Shown: piece after piece, positions 31,244-40,990 of the stretch
Numbering within the stretch: position 1 is the first letter of the stretch
Layout of the letters: the number at the start of each line of letters is the position of its first letter
Assembly: GCF_026625145.1 (NCBI RefSeq)
Contig: NZ_CP113088.1
Coordinates: 434,001 to 498,000, forward strand
Direction of reading: 5' to 3'
Length of the DNA: 64,000 bases
Source: Lacinutrix neustonica
GTDB lineage: Bacteria > Bacteroidota > Bacteroidia > Flavobacteriales > Flavobacteriaceae
Notes under the pieces: generated by a model
Told to the model about the DNA's origin: nothing
The model's database searches: none
What the model saw: the letters and a program-made list of their open reading frames with translations, nothing else
Position numbers and translations under genes: made by a program

Positions 31244-31824
31244 TTAATTGAGTTTGGCTCTAATACGACTTAATTGTACCGGTGTGATCCCTATACTTGC
31301 AGCAATTTGATATTGCGGTATGAGGTTGTCAAGATTATTTATACGTTTACGTAAATCTAAATAGCGTTTGGTAGCGTCGGACGAAGAAAACTCTATAAAT
31401 CGAGCTTCACTTCTAATAATAGTATCTTCTAAAACCTTAGCATACAATCCCATGACATCTAAATGATTATGACATAAGTTAGAGAACGTCGTGAAATCTA
31501 ATTCAAGAACTTCACTCTCCGTTAAGGCTTCATAAATAATACTGGATGGCTTTTTATTTAATAACGCTTTAATGGAAGCAAAAAACATGTAAGGATTAAA
31601 CAATCGGGTAGTCACCTCTTTCCCATTTTCTAAAATTAAATAGGCGCGAACCACCCCCTTCAAAATTAAATATATTTTGTTGGGAATTTTACCTTGACTT
31701 AAAAGTTTGTCTCCTGGCTCCAGTTTCCTATACTCTGCGGCTTCATACAATGTATTAAAAATAGATTCGGGAGCGTGTTGAAAGAATTAACATAATTAAA
31801 GCTTTCTTTAAAATATGGTTTCAT
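31244..31824 (-). CDS. Crp/Fnr family transcriptional regulator (one frame lesion)
   Basis: A 193-residue regulator. The cyclic-nucleotide-binding-like barrel spans about 35-125 (KLEPGDKLLSQGKIPNKIYLILKGVVRAYL), and the C-terminal helix-turn-helix reads YQIAASIGITPVQLSRIRAKL. The first 25 or so residues (MKPYFKESFNYVNSFNTLP) are in another frame; at 31769 CCCAGAA reads CCCGAA, and repair continues into ESIFNTLYEAAEYRKL. The barrel lacks the Arg/Ser cAMP pocket pattern of true CRP, so another signal is likely. It stands alone on the minus strand. Confidence 0.82.
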
Positions 31825-31987
31825 AAGATGCGTTAAGGAAATATAAACCCTTTTTGTATTTAGATTCAACATTTTGCACACGGAAAGTAGTTAATTATTG
31901 TTAGCCGAAAATAATATTTCGTTATAGAGGGTAGATTCAACGGTATAAAACAAAATAAAAAAAAGATTCAATTTTTACATTTTATCC

Positions 31988-31995
31988 TATATTTG
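31988..31995 (+). promoter_or_regulatory. Bacteroidota -7 promoter element
   Basis: TATATTTG (TAnnTTTG) ending 4 bases before the ATG at 32000, so the transcript would have little or no leader. This spacing weakens either the promoter or the start call. Confidence 0.35.
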
Positions 31996-31999
31996 AAGC

Positions 32000-32275
32000 A
32001 TGAGAGACAAAATAAATGACCCTAAATACAATATAATACTCATCTTTATATTTGAAATTATAGGAAGCACTATTGCCTTTACTGCAGATTACTCCGGAGC
32101 GGGAATGGCTGCAATAATTATTAAATGGATACCCGCCATAATAGGACTTCTCACTATTATCATTTATTTCGTTTCCTCACTTTTTATAAGAACTAAAAAT
32201 TGGATTATTACTTTGATTGGTATCATTTTAATAGTGACGGTGTCGTTGCATATTAATTTTACAGATTTCACTTAA
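32000..32275 (+). CDS. Small three-span membrane protein of unknown function
   Basis: A 91-residue very hydrophobic protein with three likely spans (about 13-30, 36-59 and 68-85) and short polar loops (ADYSGAG, FIRTKN). No motif recognised. It lies upstream of hutI on the same strand with a gap of about 135 bases, so co-transcription is uncertain. Confidence 0.55.
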   Translation: MRDKINDPKYNIILIFIFEIIGSTIAFTADYSGAGMAAIIIKWIPAIIGLLTIIIYFVSSLFIRTKNWIITLIGIILIVTVSLHINFTDFT

Positions 32276-32409
32276 TTTATACAAAACTAGTACTCTAGAA
32301 TCTAACACTACAGAAACTGTTTCACTCCTTGAATTAACGCTATGTTTAGCTGTTGTTTCATATTTAGTTGCTAACTTTATACCTTAAACGATACTTATTA
32401 ATTCCAGCT

Positions 32410-33645
32410 ATGTCTATTCTAATAAAGAACATTAAAGAGTTACTTCAAATACGCGACAACACCATTTTAAAAGTTGTAGGCCAGGATATGAAAATACTTC
32501 CCTCTCTAAAAAATGCTTACCTTCTTATTGAAGATGATACTATTGTTGACTACGGAAAAATGGAAGACTGCCATAACATCAAGGCTTCAAAAACCATTGA
32601 TGCTACAGGTAAAATAGTGCTTCCAACCTGGTGCGACTCACATACTCACATTGTATATGCTGGTAATAGAGAACAGGAATTTGTAGATAGAATTAACGGA
32701 TTATCCTATGAAGAAATAGCAAATCGTGGGGGCGGCATTTTAAATAGTGCCGAAGTACTTCAAAACACTTCTGAAGAAGCGCTGTACCAACAGTCCATAA
32801 AGCGCATTGAGCAAGTCATGCAGATGGGTACTGGAGCTCTTGAGATTAAATCGGGCTATGGCTTGTCTACAGAAGCAGAGCTCAAAATGCTTCGGATAAT
32901 TAAAAGAATCAAACAAAATTTTCCACTAAAAATAAAAGCCACATTTTTAGGTGCACATGCCCTACCAAAGGCATATAAAAACAACAAACGAGGGTATTTA
33001 GATTTAATAATCCACGAGATGCTTCCACAAATAGCAAAAGAAAACCTAGCAGATTATGTGGATGTGTTTTGTGAAAAAGGGTATTTTTCTTTAGACGATA
33101 CTGCAAAAATATTAGAAGCTTCAAAAGCGTTTCATTTACGTGCAAAAATACATGTAAATCAATTTAATGCCTTTGGAGGTATCGCTTTAGCTGTAAAACA
33201 CAATGCTTTAAGCGTCGATCATTTAGAAGAGTTGCACCAAGAGGATATTGATGCGCTTAAAGGGAGTAATACCATGCCCGTAGCATTGCCGTCCTGTTCC
33301 TATTTTTTAAGCATTCCCTATACACCAGGACGTAGAATTATAGATGCCGGTTTACCATTAGCCTTAGCCAGCGACTATAATCCAGGTTCCACACCTTCCG
33401 GAAATATGAATTTTGTAGTAAGTACCGCCTGTATTAAAATGAAACTCACTCCTGAAGAAGCCATTAATGCCGCCACTATAAATGGCGCTTATGCCATGGG
33501 CATTAGTAATTTATATGGAAGTATTACCAAGGGAAAAAAAGCAAATATTATAATCACAAAGAAAGTGCCTAGTTATAATTTTTTGCCATATGCTTTTGGA
33601 GAAAACCACATCGACCAAGTCATTATCAATGGGCAATGCCTTTGA
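32410..33645 (+). CDS. hutI: Imidazolonepropionase
   Basis: A 411-residue amidohydrolase of histidine degradation. It hydrolyses 4-imidazolone-5-propanoate to N-formimino-L-glutamate. Metal ligands are seen in DSHTHIVYAG (HxH) and the fold continues with LEIKSGYGLSTEAELKMLRI, FLGAHALP, HVNQFNAFGG, ALSVDHLEEL and ALASDYNPGS. I choose the ATG at 32410 (MSILIKNIKEL) over one 14 codons upstream, as family proteins start here. With hutG 1.2 kb downstream it covers the last two steps of histidine catabolism; hutH and hutU are not in the window. Confidence 0.92.
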   Translation: MSILIKNIKELLQIRDNTILKVVGQDMKILPSLKNAYLLIEDDTIVDYGKMEDCHNIKASKTIDATGKIVLPTWCDSHTHIVYAGNREQEFVDRINGLSYEEIANRGGGILNSAEVLQNTSEEALYQQSIKRIEQVMQMGTGALEIKSGYGLSTEAELKMLRIIKRIKQNFPLKIKATFLGAHALPKAYKNNKRGYLDLIIHEMLPQIAKENLADYVDVFCEKGYFSLDDTAKILEASKAFHLRAKIHVNQFNAFGGIALAVKHNALSVDHLEELHQEDIDALKGSNTMPVALPSCSYFLSIPYTPGRRIIDAGLPLALASDYNPGSTPSGNMNFVVSTACIKMKLTPEEAINAATINGAYAMGISNLYGSITKGKKANIIITKKVPSYNFLPYAFGENHIDQVIINGQCL

Positions 33646-33790
33646 TTTTAAAATGGTAAGCCTTTACTATTCTATTAAGGCGTCAACCCGAAATACAGAC
33701 TTTTTTTAATACGCTATATACTTATCTTGAGGACTCTTTAAATGTGATTGGCATATTTTTGAGGCTTCCCAATATTAAACTCATAAAAAA

Positions 33791-33818
33791 AACCTGAAGG
33801 GATGCCTTCAGGTTTTTT
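33791..33818. terminator. Bidirectional intrinsic terminator
   Basis: A perfect 10-bp stem AACCTGAAGG (33791-33800) / CCTTCAGGTT (33805-33814), loop GATG, with A and T runs on the two sides. It separates hutI from the convergent coiled-coil gene. Confidence 0.87.
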
Positions 33819-33841
33819 AATATATTTTTAAATGAACTCAA

Positions 33842-34723
33842 TTATCTCATTTCAAAGATTGAACTTGAAACGATTTCTTTTCCATTGAAAACATTTACTT
33901 TATAGTTCCCTTTTTCAAAATCTTCACTAGCTCTAGAAATGTACTCACAAATAGGTAAACTTTCATTTTCATAATTGAATTTACTAATCACACTATAATT
34001 AAGTGTTTCTTCACCAAAAGCTATTTGTTCGTTGGCACCTAGAATATTGTTTTTAGGATCAATGACCTGAACATATAATTCTTTATCTCCAGCTTGAACT
34101 AACTTATTTTTAGCCACTGTAAAACAAATTTTAATTTTGTCACTACGGCTCGCGCGCTCAGTAGGAATTTGTTTTCCGTAACTACGCTCGATAACCCCAG
34201 TTACTTTTAGGGTATTCGTGTTTAAGGCCGAAGCGCTTTCAACAACATCGGCTAAAGTTGTGTTTTGAACTAATAAAGAATCTGTAAACATCTTGCGTTC
34301 GTCTAGCTGTATTTTAGTACTATCTAGACTCGTCGCTAATAGTTGATTTTCAACTTTCAATTTATCATTTTGAGCTAGAACGGTTGTCATTTCCTTTTGT
34401 AGCGCTAAGTATTTTTTCTTATAGCTCCATAGACTTTTTAAATTGGTATCCGACACTTTTAATGAATCTATTAAACCATCAATACGTTGCTTCGCTTCAA
34501 TTAAATTTTGATTAGCTACAGTATTCTCACTCAATGCTACATCATATTGCGCTTGCATTGCTGTTAATTCGTCTAAGACTTTCGTTTTTTCTTCAACTAA
34601 TATTTTTTCGTTTTCCTTTTTTTCAGTGTATAAAGAAGATGAGAAGACAACCACTCCTATAAAGAGGGCTATAGCGATTCCTAAAGCGACTTTTAATCCT
34701 GTATTTGCTGCATTGTTTGCCAT
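33842..34723 (-). CDS. Membrane-anchored coiled-coil protein of unknown function
   Basis: A 293-residue protein. An N-terminal span (GLKVALGIAIALFIGVVVFSSSLY) anchors a long coiled coil (about 35-160) rich in Glu, Lys and Leu heptads. A C-terminal compact domain follows (VTGVIERSYGKQIPTERASRSDKIKICFTVAKN to VNGKEIVSSSIFEMR), probably periplasmic. Similar Flavobacteriia proteins have sometimes been given a chromosome-partitioning label that the sequence does not support: no ParA Walker motif is present. It sits between hutI and hutG. Confidence 0.7.
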   Translation of the reverse strand: MANNAANTGLKVALGIAIALFIGVVVFSSSLYTEKKENEKILVEEKTKVLDELTAMQAQYDVALSENTVANQNLIEAKQRIDGLIDSLKVSDTNLKSLWSYKKKYLALQKEMTTVLAQNDKLKVENQLLATSLDSTKIQLDERKMFTDSLLVQNTTLADVVESASALNTNTLKVTGVIERSYGKQIPTERASRSDKIKICFTVAKNKLVQAGDKELYVQVIDPKNNILGANEQIAFGEETLNYSVISKFNYENESLPICEYISRASEDFEKGNYKVNVFNGKEIVSSSIFEMR

Positions 34724-34869
34724 AATTTTTGTTGTTTTTTAAGTAAAATTTAAGTTTAAGGGTTAAGTTTTAAAGCTGAAATTTAAGTTTTTCTTTCTTA
34801 AATTTAATGCTTGTTAGTTCTTTTTTTAAATGTAAATTTATTTTTTTTATATAAACAATTATAATTGTG

Positions 34870-35892
34870 ATGGATACACTTTTGTTAATGACAAAATCTA
34901 AAATTGAAAATTTAATTTCTAAGCGTCCTTTAGAATCTAAATTTGGTGAACACGTAAAAGTGTTGTCTACAAACACAAACATATACGAGGACTTAAAACT
35001 TTTAGACGTCCAGTATGTCTTATTAGGATTACCGGAAGACATTGGAGTTCTTGCAAATCACGGTAAAACTGGCGCCTACAATGCCTGGGACGCTACTATT
35101 AAAGTTTTGTTAAATACCCAAAACAATACGTTTAACGACGCCAATAAAGTACTCATACTTGGTTGTTTAGATTTTACTAGTGAGTTGCAAAAGTTATCCA
35201 AATGGCAAGAAGGTACTGAAAAACACATTGCTAAAGCTAGGAAGCTCGTGGTCGAAATTGATAAAATAGTATGTGATGCTGTTTATACTATTGTAAAAGC
35301 TGGAAAAATCCCCATGCTTATAGGTGGCGGCCATAATAATGCCTACGGCAATATAAAAGGGACGTCTCTCGCACTTAATCACAAAATAAATGCGATCAAC
35401 TTTGATGCCCATTCAGATTTTAGAGCATTGGAAGGGAGACATAGTGGCAATGGTTTTAGTTACGCTTTTGCCGAAGGATTCTTGAATAATTATTTTGTGT
35501 TTGGACTGCATGAAAATTACACCTCTGAGGGTCTTTTAGAGACATTCAAGGAGAATAAAAAATTACAATACACGACTTTTGAAGCCATTGAAATTAGAAA
35601 AGAACTAAGTTTTAAAGCCGAAATGAAACGCGCTAAGAAGCATATTGATAAAGTTGAGTTTGGATTAGAAATTGATTGTGATGCGATAGAAAACATCCCA
35701 AGCAGTGCGCAAACACCCAGTGGATTCTCTACCAGTAGAGCGCGGCAGTTTGTCAATTATTTTGGAAAGCAAAAGCAGGTTGCTTATTTACATATTTGCG
35801 AAGCAGCACCCAATACAGAGCAAAACCATCAAGTAGGAAAATTAATTACCTATCTTATAACCGACTTTATTAGAGCCAATAACTATGACTAA
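34870..35892 (+). CDS. hutG: Formimidoylglutamase (ureohydrolase/arginase fold)
   Basis: A 340-residue manganese ureohydrolase. Metal-binding motifs are GGGHNNAYG, NFDAHSDFRALEGRHSGNGFS (DAHxD) and EIDCDAIENIPSS. The family takes arginine, agmatine or N-formimino-glutamate. The proximity of hutI and the GRHSGNGFSYAF segment favour formimidoylglutamase, which releases formamide and glutamate in the last step of histidine degradation. An ATG at 34870 follows a GTG at 34867; a third ATG at 34888 is possible. The next gene overlaps its end by 8 bases. Confidence 0.82.
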   Translation: MDTLLLMTKSKIENLISKRPLESKFGEHVKVLSTNTNIYEDLKLLDVQYVLLGLPEDIGVLANHGKTGAYNAWDATIKVLLNTQNNTFNDANKVLILGCLDFTSELQKLSKWQEGTEKHIAKARKLVVEIDKIVCDAVYTIVKAGKIPMLIGGGHNNAYGNIKGTSLALNHKINAINFDAHSDFRALEGRHSGNGFSYAFAEGFLNNYFVFGLHENYTSEGLLETFKENKKLQYTTFEAIEIRKELSFKAEMKRAKKHIDKVEFGLEIDCDAIENIPSSAQTPSGFSTSRARQFVNYFGKQKQVAYLHICEAAPNTEQNHQVGKLITYLITDFIRANNYD

Positions 35893-36178
35893 TAGGATAA
35901 AAATAGAACAGTTAAGATTATATATTAACGGACTTATCTTATTGTATTTTTGTATGCTTATTGGTGTTTACTATTTTAAGGTCGAAGTCCAAATAATTAG
36001 AATTCTTGGAGAATTATTAACCATTCCTGCATTGTTAGGATTAATAGGTATTCCCATTTGGGCATTAATTGATAACTTGCGTGGTAAAAATAAAAATGCG
36101 TCTATTTATGTTATGACACTTTTAATAACTTTATCAATATTTACGGTATTGTTTGTCGCAAATTCATACTTGAAATAA
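35885..36178 (+). CDS. Small membrane protein coupled to hutG
   Basis: A 97-residue protein with three hydrophobic spans (about 13-31, 40-63 and 73-93) separated by a basic loop (DNLRGKNKNAS). Its ATG lies in the last codons of hutG, so translation is likely coupled. The GNAT gene begins 1 base after its stop. No family recognised. Confidence 0.65.
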   Translation: MTNRIKIEQLRLYINGLILLYFCMLIGVYYFKVEVQIIRILGELLTIPALLGLIGIPIWALIDNLRGKNKNASIYVMTLLITLSIFTVLFVANSYLK

Positions 36179-36179
36179 T

Positions 36180-36638
36180 ATGGAAATAGTTTCATTTAAA
36201 ACCAAATATTCAAAAGCGTTTTACCAATTAAATAGAGAATGGCTTGAAACTTTTTTTTACGTTGAACCTTTTGATGAAGAGGTATTATCCAACCCCGAAA
36301 CCTATATTATAAACAAAGGGGGGCACATCTTTTTTGCATTACTAGATAATAATATTGTGGGTACTGTTGCATTAATGCCATTACCAAAACAAAAGGCGTT
36401 CGAGCTAACCAAAATGACGGTCTCACCCGAATATCGTGGTCATAAAATTGGACAAAAGCTCATGCAACATTGCATTGATTTTGCGAGGACGGAAAACTTC
36501 AACAGACTACTACTCTATTCGAACACGCGTCTTGAAAATGCGATTTATATTTATAGAAAATATGGGTTTATTGACATTCCCGTTGAAGCAAATTGCCCTT
36601 ACAAACGTTGTAATATAAAAATGGAATATCCCCTATAA
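36180..36638 (+). CDS. GNAT family N-acetyltransferase
   Basis: A 152-residue GNAT protein. Motif A (acetyl-CoA pyrophosphate loop) is visible in MTVSPEYRGHKIGQKLMQHCIDFA, preceded by the strand IVGTVALMPL and followed by LLLYSNTRLENAIYIYRKYGF. It resembles small-molecule or amino-acid acetyltransferases, but the substrate is not evident. It ends the run hutG / small membrane protein / GNAT. Confidence 0.88.
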   Translation: MEIVSFKTKYSKAFYQLNREWLETFFYVEPFDEEVLSNPETYIINKGGHIFFALLDNNIVGTVALMPLPKQKAFELTKMTVSPEYRGHKIGQKLMQHCIDFARTENFNRLLLYSNTRLENAIYIYRKYGFIDIPVEANCPYKRCNIKMEYPL

Positions 36639-36661
36639 AAAGCACTAAATCTAAGTGAACG

Positions 36662-36716
36662 TTCGCTGAATTTTATGATTCGCAAGAACGAGTATGCACT
36701 GAAAATAGTATCTTTG
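36662..36716 (+). promoter_or_regulatory. Promoter with two TTCGC half-repeats (possible operator) before the ScfR-like gene
   Basis: TATCTTTG at 36709-36716 fits TAnnTTTG and is 5 bases before the ATG at 36722, which suggests a nearly leaderless mRNA. Upstream are two similar elements: TTCGCTGAA (36662-36670) and TTCGCAAGAA (36679-36688), 17 bases apart start to start. RamB/ScfR-type regulators are known to bind TTTGCAAA-like sites, so autoregulation is plausible but inferred. Confidence 0.45.
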
Positions 36717-36721
36717 TAATC

Positions 36722-38197
36722 ATGGAAGAAGAATACATCAAACTTATTTTTGGCTTAAAACTAAAACAGATACGGACTGAGAAAAATTTATCTTTATTTG
36801 GTTTGTCTAAACTTAGTGGTTTGTCTAAGTCCTATTTAAACGAAATAGAAAAAGGGAAAAAATATCCCAAACCGAGATAAAATCGCGCTACTAGCTGAAA
36901 AATTAGATATTCCATACGATCATTTTGTGTCGTTAAAACTGGACAAAAACCTTGCTCCAATTGGAGACATATTACAATCAAAAATTTTAAAAGAGATTCC
37001 GTTAGAGGTTTTTGGTATTCAAGAAAGCACGCTTATTGATATCGTTGCTAATGCACCAGCTAAAGTCAATGCTTTTATAAGTACTATTATAGAAATTGCA
37101 CAGCATTACAGTTTTAGCAAAGAAAACTTTTACTTGGCCTCTGTACGTTCCTTTCAACAAGCCAACAACAATTATTTTGATGAATTGGAACAGAGTGTCC
37201 TATCGTTCGCTAAAGCCTATCAAATTGATTTGAGCCAAAACCTTCCATCTTCAGAATTAGAGGAAATTTTAATTGAAGAATATGGTTATACTATAAATAA
37301 TAAAGATTTAGAAAAACATAAAGAATTAGATACCTTACGTTCTATTTTTATTCCAAAAACGAAAACACTGCTCTTAGCAAATCATATCGATGATGCGCAA
37401 CGTAGCTTTATATACGCTAAAGAAATCGCCTATAATTATCTTAAATACGAAGCCCGTTTATACACGTTCTCTTGGATTAAATTTGAAAATTTTGATCAAG
37501 TTTTGAATAATTTTTATGCGTCCTATTTTGCGGGTGCATTATTGCTACCACGTACTATATTGAGTAAAAAACTAAAAAAACTCTTTAAGAAAAAAACGTT
37601 TGATAAGGAGACTTTTGTTTCTATTGCCGAATCCTTTAACGCGTCTCCGAATCCTTTTACCAACGGCTAACCAATATTTTACCTAAGGATTTTAATCTCC
37701 AAAATTTATTCTTTTTGAGGTTTGTTCATAAAAAAGATGACAAAAAATTCTTTCTTAACAAAGAGCTCCATTTAACGCATCAACATTCGCCTCATGCTAA
37801 CGAAACTGATGAACATTATTGTAGGCGATGGATTTCGCTAAAAGTATTACAAGACATTGTGAAAACGAATGAAGATCATGTATTTGACATGCAAATTTCT
37901 CATTATCCAGATAGCAAACATTCCTATTTGATTTTTTCTTCTGCCACAAGAGATCCCTTTAAAACCAATCAGTACAGAAGCGTTAGTGTTGGCTTATTAA
38001 TAAATCAACAATTAAAACGTAAAATTGCTTTTTGGGATGATCCAACAATACCACGTTTTAATGTTGGTGTGACTTGTGAACGTTGCGCAATAAGCGATTG
38101 TAAAGAGCGCATCGTACCTCCAATTATTTTGCAAAAAGAACAAAAGAACCTACAAATTGAACATGTTGTTAATGACTTGTTTACGCAATTTAGCTAA
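36722..38197 (+). CDS. ScfR/RamB-like transcriptional regulator: XRE HTH plus degenerate ImmA/IrrE domain (two lesions)
   Basis: When joined, a 491-residue regulator. An N-terminal XRE helix-turn-helix covers about residues 10-65 (RTEKNLSLFGLSKLSGLSKSYLNEIEKG). The middle holds an ImmA/IrrE-like domain in which the usual HExxH is absent and only the ASYFAGALLLPR portion is recognisable. The C-terminal sensor region has a Cys cluster (GVTCERCAISDCKERI). Lesions: near 36873 CCAGAT reads CCGAGAT (KYPKPDKIALLAEKL), and near 37648 CCAGAA reads CCGAA (ASPESFYQRLTNILPKDF). Such proteins sense acyl-CoA supply and control glyoxylate-cycle or fatty-acid genes, none of which are adjacent. Confidence 0.8.
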
Positions 38198-38289
38198 GGT
38201 GATTAACAATGTTTTTATGCTTTAAACTTGGGTTCTTCCAAATTGAAAAAGCAAAAATATTTAAAGTCGAACACACGTATTCTTGTGGC

Positions 38290-40056
38290 TTACAAGCCTT
38301 TCAAAGAATCAATTTTTCGCTGTAATCTCGAAATTTCCTCCTCTTCTCTTTTTTTATTTATAGAATCTATTTTGCGTTGTAAATCATCTATCGCTTTACT
38401 ATTGTTAGTGATTTTGGCTCTAAATTTAGTAGTATCCACTGCAATCACATTTGCCGTAGAATCTGTCATCGTTTCAATGGGCTTAATTTCATCGATGTAA
38501 TAATCATTAATACGTTCCCCTTCGCTGGAACGCCAAGCTTCATTTAATTGATCATATAATTCCTTATCCCAACTGCTAGGATGTTTTACATCTATCCAAA
38601 CCACATCCCGGTATTCGCTATCAATTAATGCTAAATCTGGCGTCGCTGCTCCATCAAAATTATCTGAGCCCTCTTTAACGGCTGCAATGGTTCCCAAGAA
38701 AAAGAGTCTTTTACGTCCCGCTATATTTTTTATATAAGGTCTAAACTCTACCGGTTTATTCACACTCCAATCAAACTCTTTACGAGATTCTATTACTTTT
38801 AAAGGCATGGCAGAAACACCCGCATAACCTTGTTTTTTTGCGGCATGATCATAATAAAACAGCTTGTCTGAGCCATCGGCAGGGACAAAAACACTATAGG
38901 TCAAACTAGAGCGTTCATCGCCTATGGGTTCCAAACCAAACCAATGATACAAGCCGCTATACGCTGGAACTTGGGTATCTTCAAAATTAAAATCGGTGAC
39001 AAAGGGTTGTTGATTTTGATCGTCTGCCAAATCCGGAATTTTAACAGCCGTTTTCATATTCCATGGTAAGGGATCACTAAATCCTCCTAAAAATTTTAAG
39101 GATTCCCCTTGTAAACGCGACACTTTTTCTGCTAAGATATTTTGTCGTGTTAAAAATGGATAATTCTTTAATTCCTCCGGAGCTATAAACGTTCCTTTTC
39201 CAATGGTTACCCGTTCAAGATAATCCTTAAAATAGTGCACTCCATTCTCAATAATCATCACGCCTCCAAAAGAAGGGTATGGAAAAAAGAAGCCTTTCCA
39301 TTTAATCAAGCTCACCACTTCCACCCATTGTCCCGTATCATTTTTCATATAAAAGGTGTCGCTAGGCTCATAGTTTAATAGCATCCAAGGATTAAAGCGC
39401 TGTACGACCGCATTATAAGTGTTTCTACTAAACTTTAAAGATTCTCCAATAGAAAAAGTGACTGGAATTCTGTTTTCATTCGAAAAACGCGGAAACGGCG
39501 TCGTACTCGATACAGAAAACACTTCTTCTGTATTATCTCGCATCCCCTGCCAATAATACTTCTTGGTAGGTTGAATCGCCATCGTCCATTTATTTTCATT
39601 ATCTACACGTACCAAATGTGGCAAGGACACATCTTTTGTTTCACCTACACTTTCGTTAGCCATAGAATGAATATTCTTTAAGGGCTGGATTCGTTCATTT
39701 TGAGTTAGCGGCAGTTCATCTATTTCTACCCTATTTAAATCATTAAATACATTGTAGGTTTTCATATAATCGTAGAGCTCCATTTTCCAGCCAACAAAGT
39801 AAAAAGCAGCAAAAAACACCCCCAAAATCGCCAAAATAAAAACGCGTTTGCCAGTGGAAGCTTGACTTCTAAATTTCCATAATCCAAAGAATAGGACAAT
39901 AGCACTAAGTAAAATCACGAAAATAAATTTACGCACAAATAACAATGCCGGTTGATAATCGTCTCTTAAAAAGAAAAGTAAAGCGATAACAATTATAGAT
40001 AAAATGACAACATTTCGCTTTTGTTTCCTGCCTTTATTCCAATAGTTTTTAATCAT
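38290..40056 (-). CDS. Large membrane protein of the AAA+ cluster (component I)
   Basis: A 588-residue protein of no family I can name. Three hydrophobic spans lie near the N-terminus (about 17-32, 40-60 and 70-92), then a soluble region of some 430 residues (NRVEIDELPLTQNERIQPLKNIHSMANES to FVTDFNFEDTQVPAYSGLYHWFG). A charged C-terminal coiled coil closes it (DLQRKIDSINKKREEEEISRLQRKIDSL). It is the promoter-distal member of the minus-strand AAA+ cluster, 91 bases after component H. It could form the membrane platform of the machine (inference). Confidence 0.72.
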   Translation of the reverse strand: MIKNYWNKGRKQKRNVVILSIIVIALLFFLRDDYQPALLFVRKFIFVILLSAIVLFFGLWKFRSQASTGKRVFILAILGVFFAAFYFVGWKMELYDYMKTYNVFNDLNRVEIDELPLTQNERIQPLKNIHSMANESVGETKDVSLPHLVRVDNENKWTMAIQPTKKYYWQGMRDNTEEVFSVSSTTPFPRFSNENRIPVTFSIGESLKFSRNTYNAVVQRFNPWMLLNYEPSDTFYMKNDTGQWVEVVSLIKWKGFFFPYPSFGGVMIIENGVHYFKDYLERVTIGKGTFIAPEELKNYPFLTRQNILAEKVSRLQGESLKFLGGFSDPLPWNMKTAVKIPDLADDQNQQPFVTDFNFEDTQVPAYSGLYHWFGLEPIGDERSSLTYSVFVPADGSDKLFYYDHAAKKQGYAGVSAMPLKVIESRKEFDWSVNKPVEFRPYIKNIAGRKRLFFLGTIAAVKEGSDNFDGAATPDLALIDSEYRDVVWIDVKHPSSWDKELYDQLNEAWRSSEGERINDYYIDEIKPIETMTDSTANVIAVDTTKFRAKITNNSKAIDDLQRKIDSINKKREEEEISRLQRKIDSLKGL

Positions 40057-40147
40057 ATTTTATGGTTTTGTCCTTCTGCGCTTCGATGCAGCATCTATTT
40101 AGGTTTATGGTTTATGGATTCTGCATCACGTGCGGAATGATAAGTAA

Positions 40148-40675
40148 TTACATATATCCTTTATCTTTTAAACGCTCTCGAGCACTTTTCTTATTTGGGT
40201 TAGGTTCTTTTTCAATTTCACCTTTAGCCGCATCTACCACCCTAGCGTCTTCGGTTTCTAAATTTTTAATGAAGTCTTTACCCTTTTCAACAGTATCACT
40301 TACAGCATCTGCCAAAGACGCTCCTTGCTCATCTAAGACTTCTGAAGATTTAAAAACCAAATGGGCGAAATACGTTCCTACCAATGTCCCAAAAATACTA
40401 GAAGCAAACAAGGAAATGGTCGCGAGGTCGATAGGTATAATAAAGCGCGCAACGACAATAGCTATTAAAAATAAAGCGGCGATATACACCAAGCGCATTA
40501 AAAAGGATTGCCTATAGACAAAGCCTTTTTTACTTTCGGGTTTCATTTGTAGCGCTTTAGAATAAAAGAGTGTATTAAAGAATCTATAAATCTTATTGCT
40601 TTTCGATTCTCTCCAATACATCAGCATTCCGAAAAGGATTGAGGCAATAAATAGTATTATTTCTAGTGACATCAT
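40148..40675 (-). CDS. Three-span membrane protein of the AAA+ cluster (component H)
   Basis: A 175-residue protein with spans at about 4-20, 58-78 and 83-105. A polar C-terminal tail (SSEVLDEQGASLADAVSDTVEKGKDFIKNLE and a Lys/Glu-rich end) follows. The tail is probably cytoplasmic and amphipathic. No named family recognised. It is followed by the 588-residue membrane protein, and preceded by a 315-base gap that holds a four-helix-bundle remnant. Confidence 0.7.
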   Translation of the reverse strand: MMSLEIILFIASILFGMLMYWRESKSNKIYRFFNTLFYSKALQMKPESKKGFVYRQSFLMRLVYIAALFLIAIVVARFIIPIDLATISLFASSIFGTLVGTYFAHLVFKSSEVLDEQGASLADAVSDTVEKGKDFIKNLETEDARVVDAAKGEIEKEPNPNKKSARERLKDKGYM

Positions 40676-40792
40676 GGTTTTATATCGTTTGAAGCACGAA
40701 GTAAGACGTTTGAAGTTCCTTACTCAAGCTGGTTATTTTTGTTATAGGCACTAAATTAGAAACTTGAAGTTCCCTACTCGTATTTAATAAAT
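40676..40792. repeat. Short direct repeat in a non-coding stretch
   Basis: GAAGTTCCTTACTC near 40709-40722 recurs as GAAGTTCCCTACTC near 40766-40779, about 57 bases apart. The rest of this stretch shows no gene. Confidence 0.35.
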
Positions 40793-40942
40793 TTATTCTT
40801 TAATTTTATTTCTAGAGGCTATCATAATATTCATCGAACAAAATGTCTTAGATAAGCTATTCATATTCTCACCCAAATTCATTCCTTTTTGCCAAATGAT
40901 TAAATCTTCACATTTAAACTTCATCCATTTTATAAATTCCAT
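40793..40942 (-). pseudogene. Remnant of a four-helix-bundle (S23/IVP-type) protein
   Basis: Codons from 40942 read MEFIKWMKFKCEDLIIWQ and then KGMNLGENMNSLSKTF, the start of four-helix-bundle (S23-type) proteins, whose hallmark is (F)EDLxVWQKAM-L. After about 40 residues the frame fails; another frame gives DEYYDSL and a stop. The family is normally about 120 residues, so this is a fragment. No CCAGA site is at the break, so it appears to be genuine decay. It sits inside the AAA+ cluster between components G and H. Confidence 0.55.
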
Positions 40943-40990
40943 TATCCATTTAACAAAACGTCAAACTCCTAACCTATTAGTATCTCTTTT

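Noticed and set aside
40062..40517. A 151-codon open frame antisense to component H
   Set aside because: It mirrors the membrane spans of H and starts in the gap before it without promoter signs.
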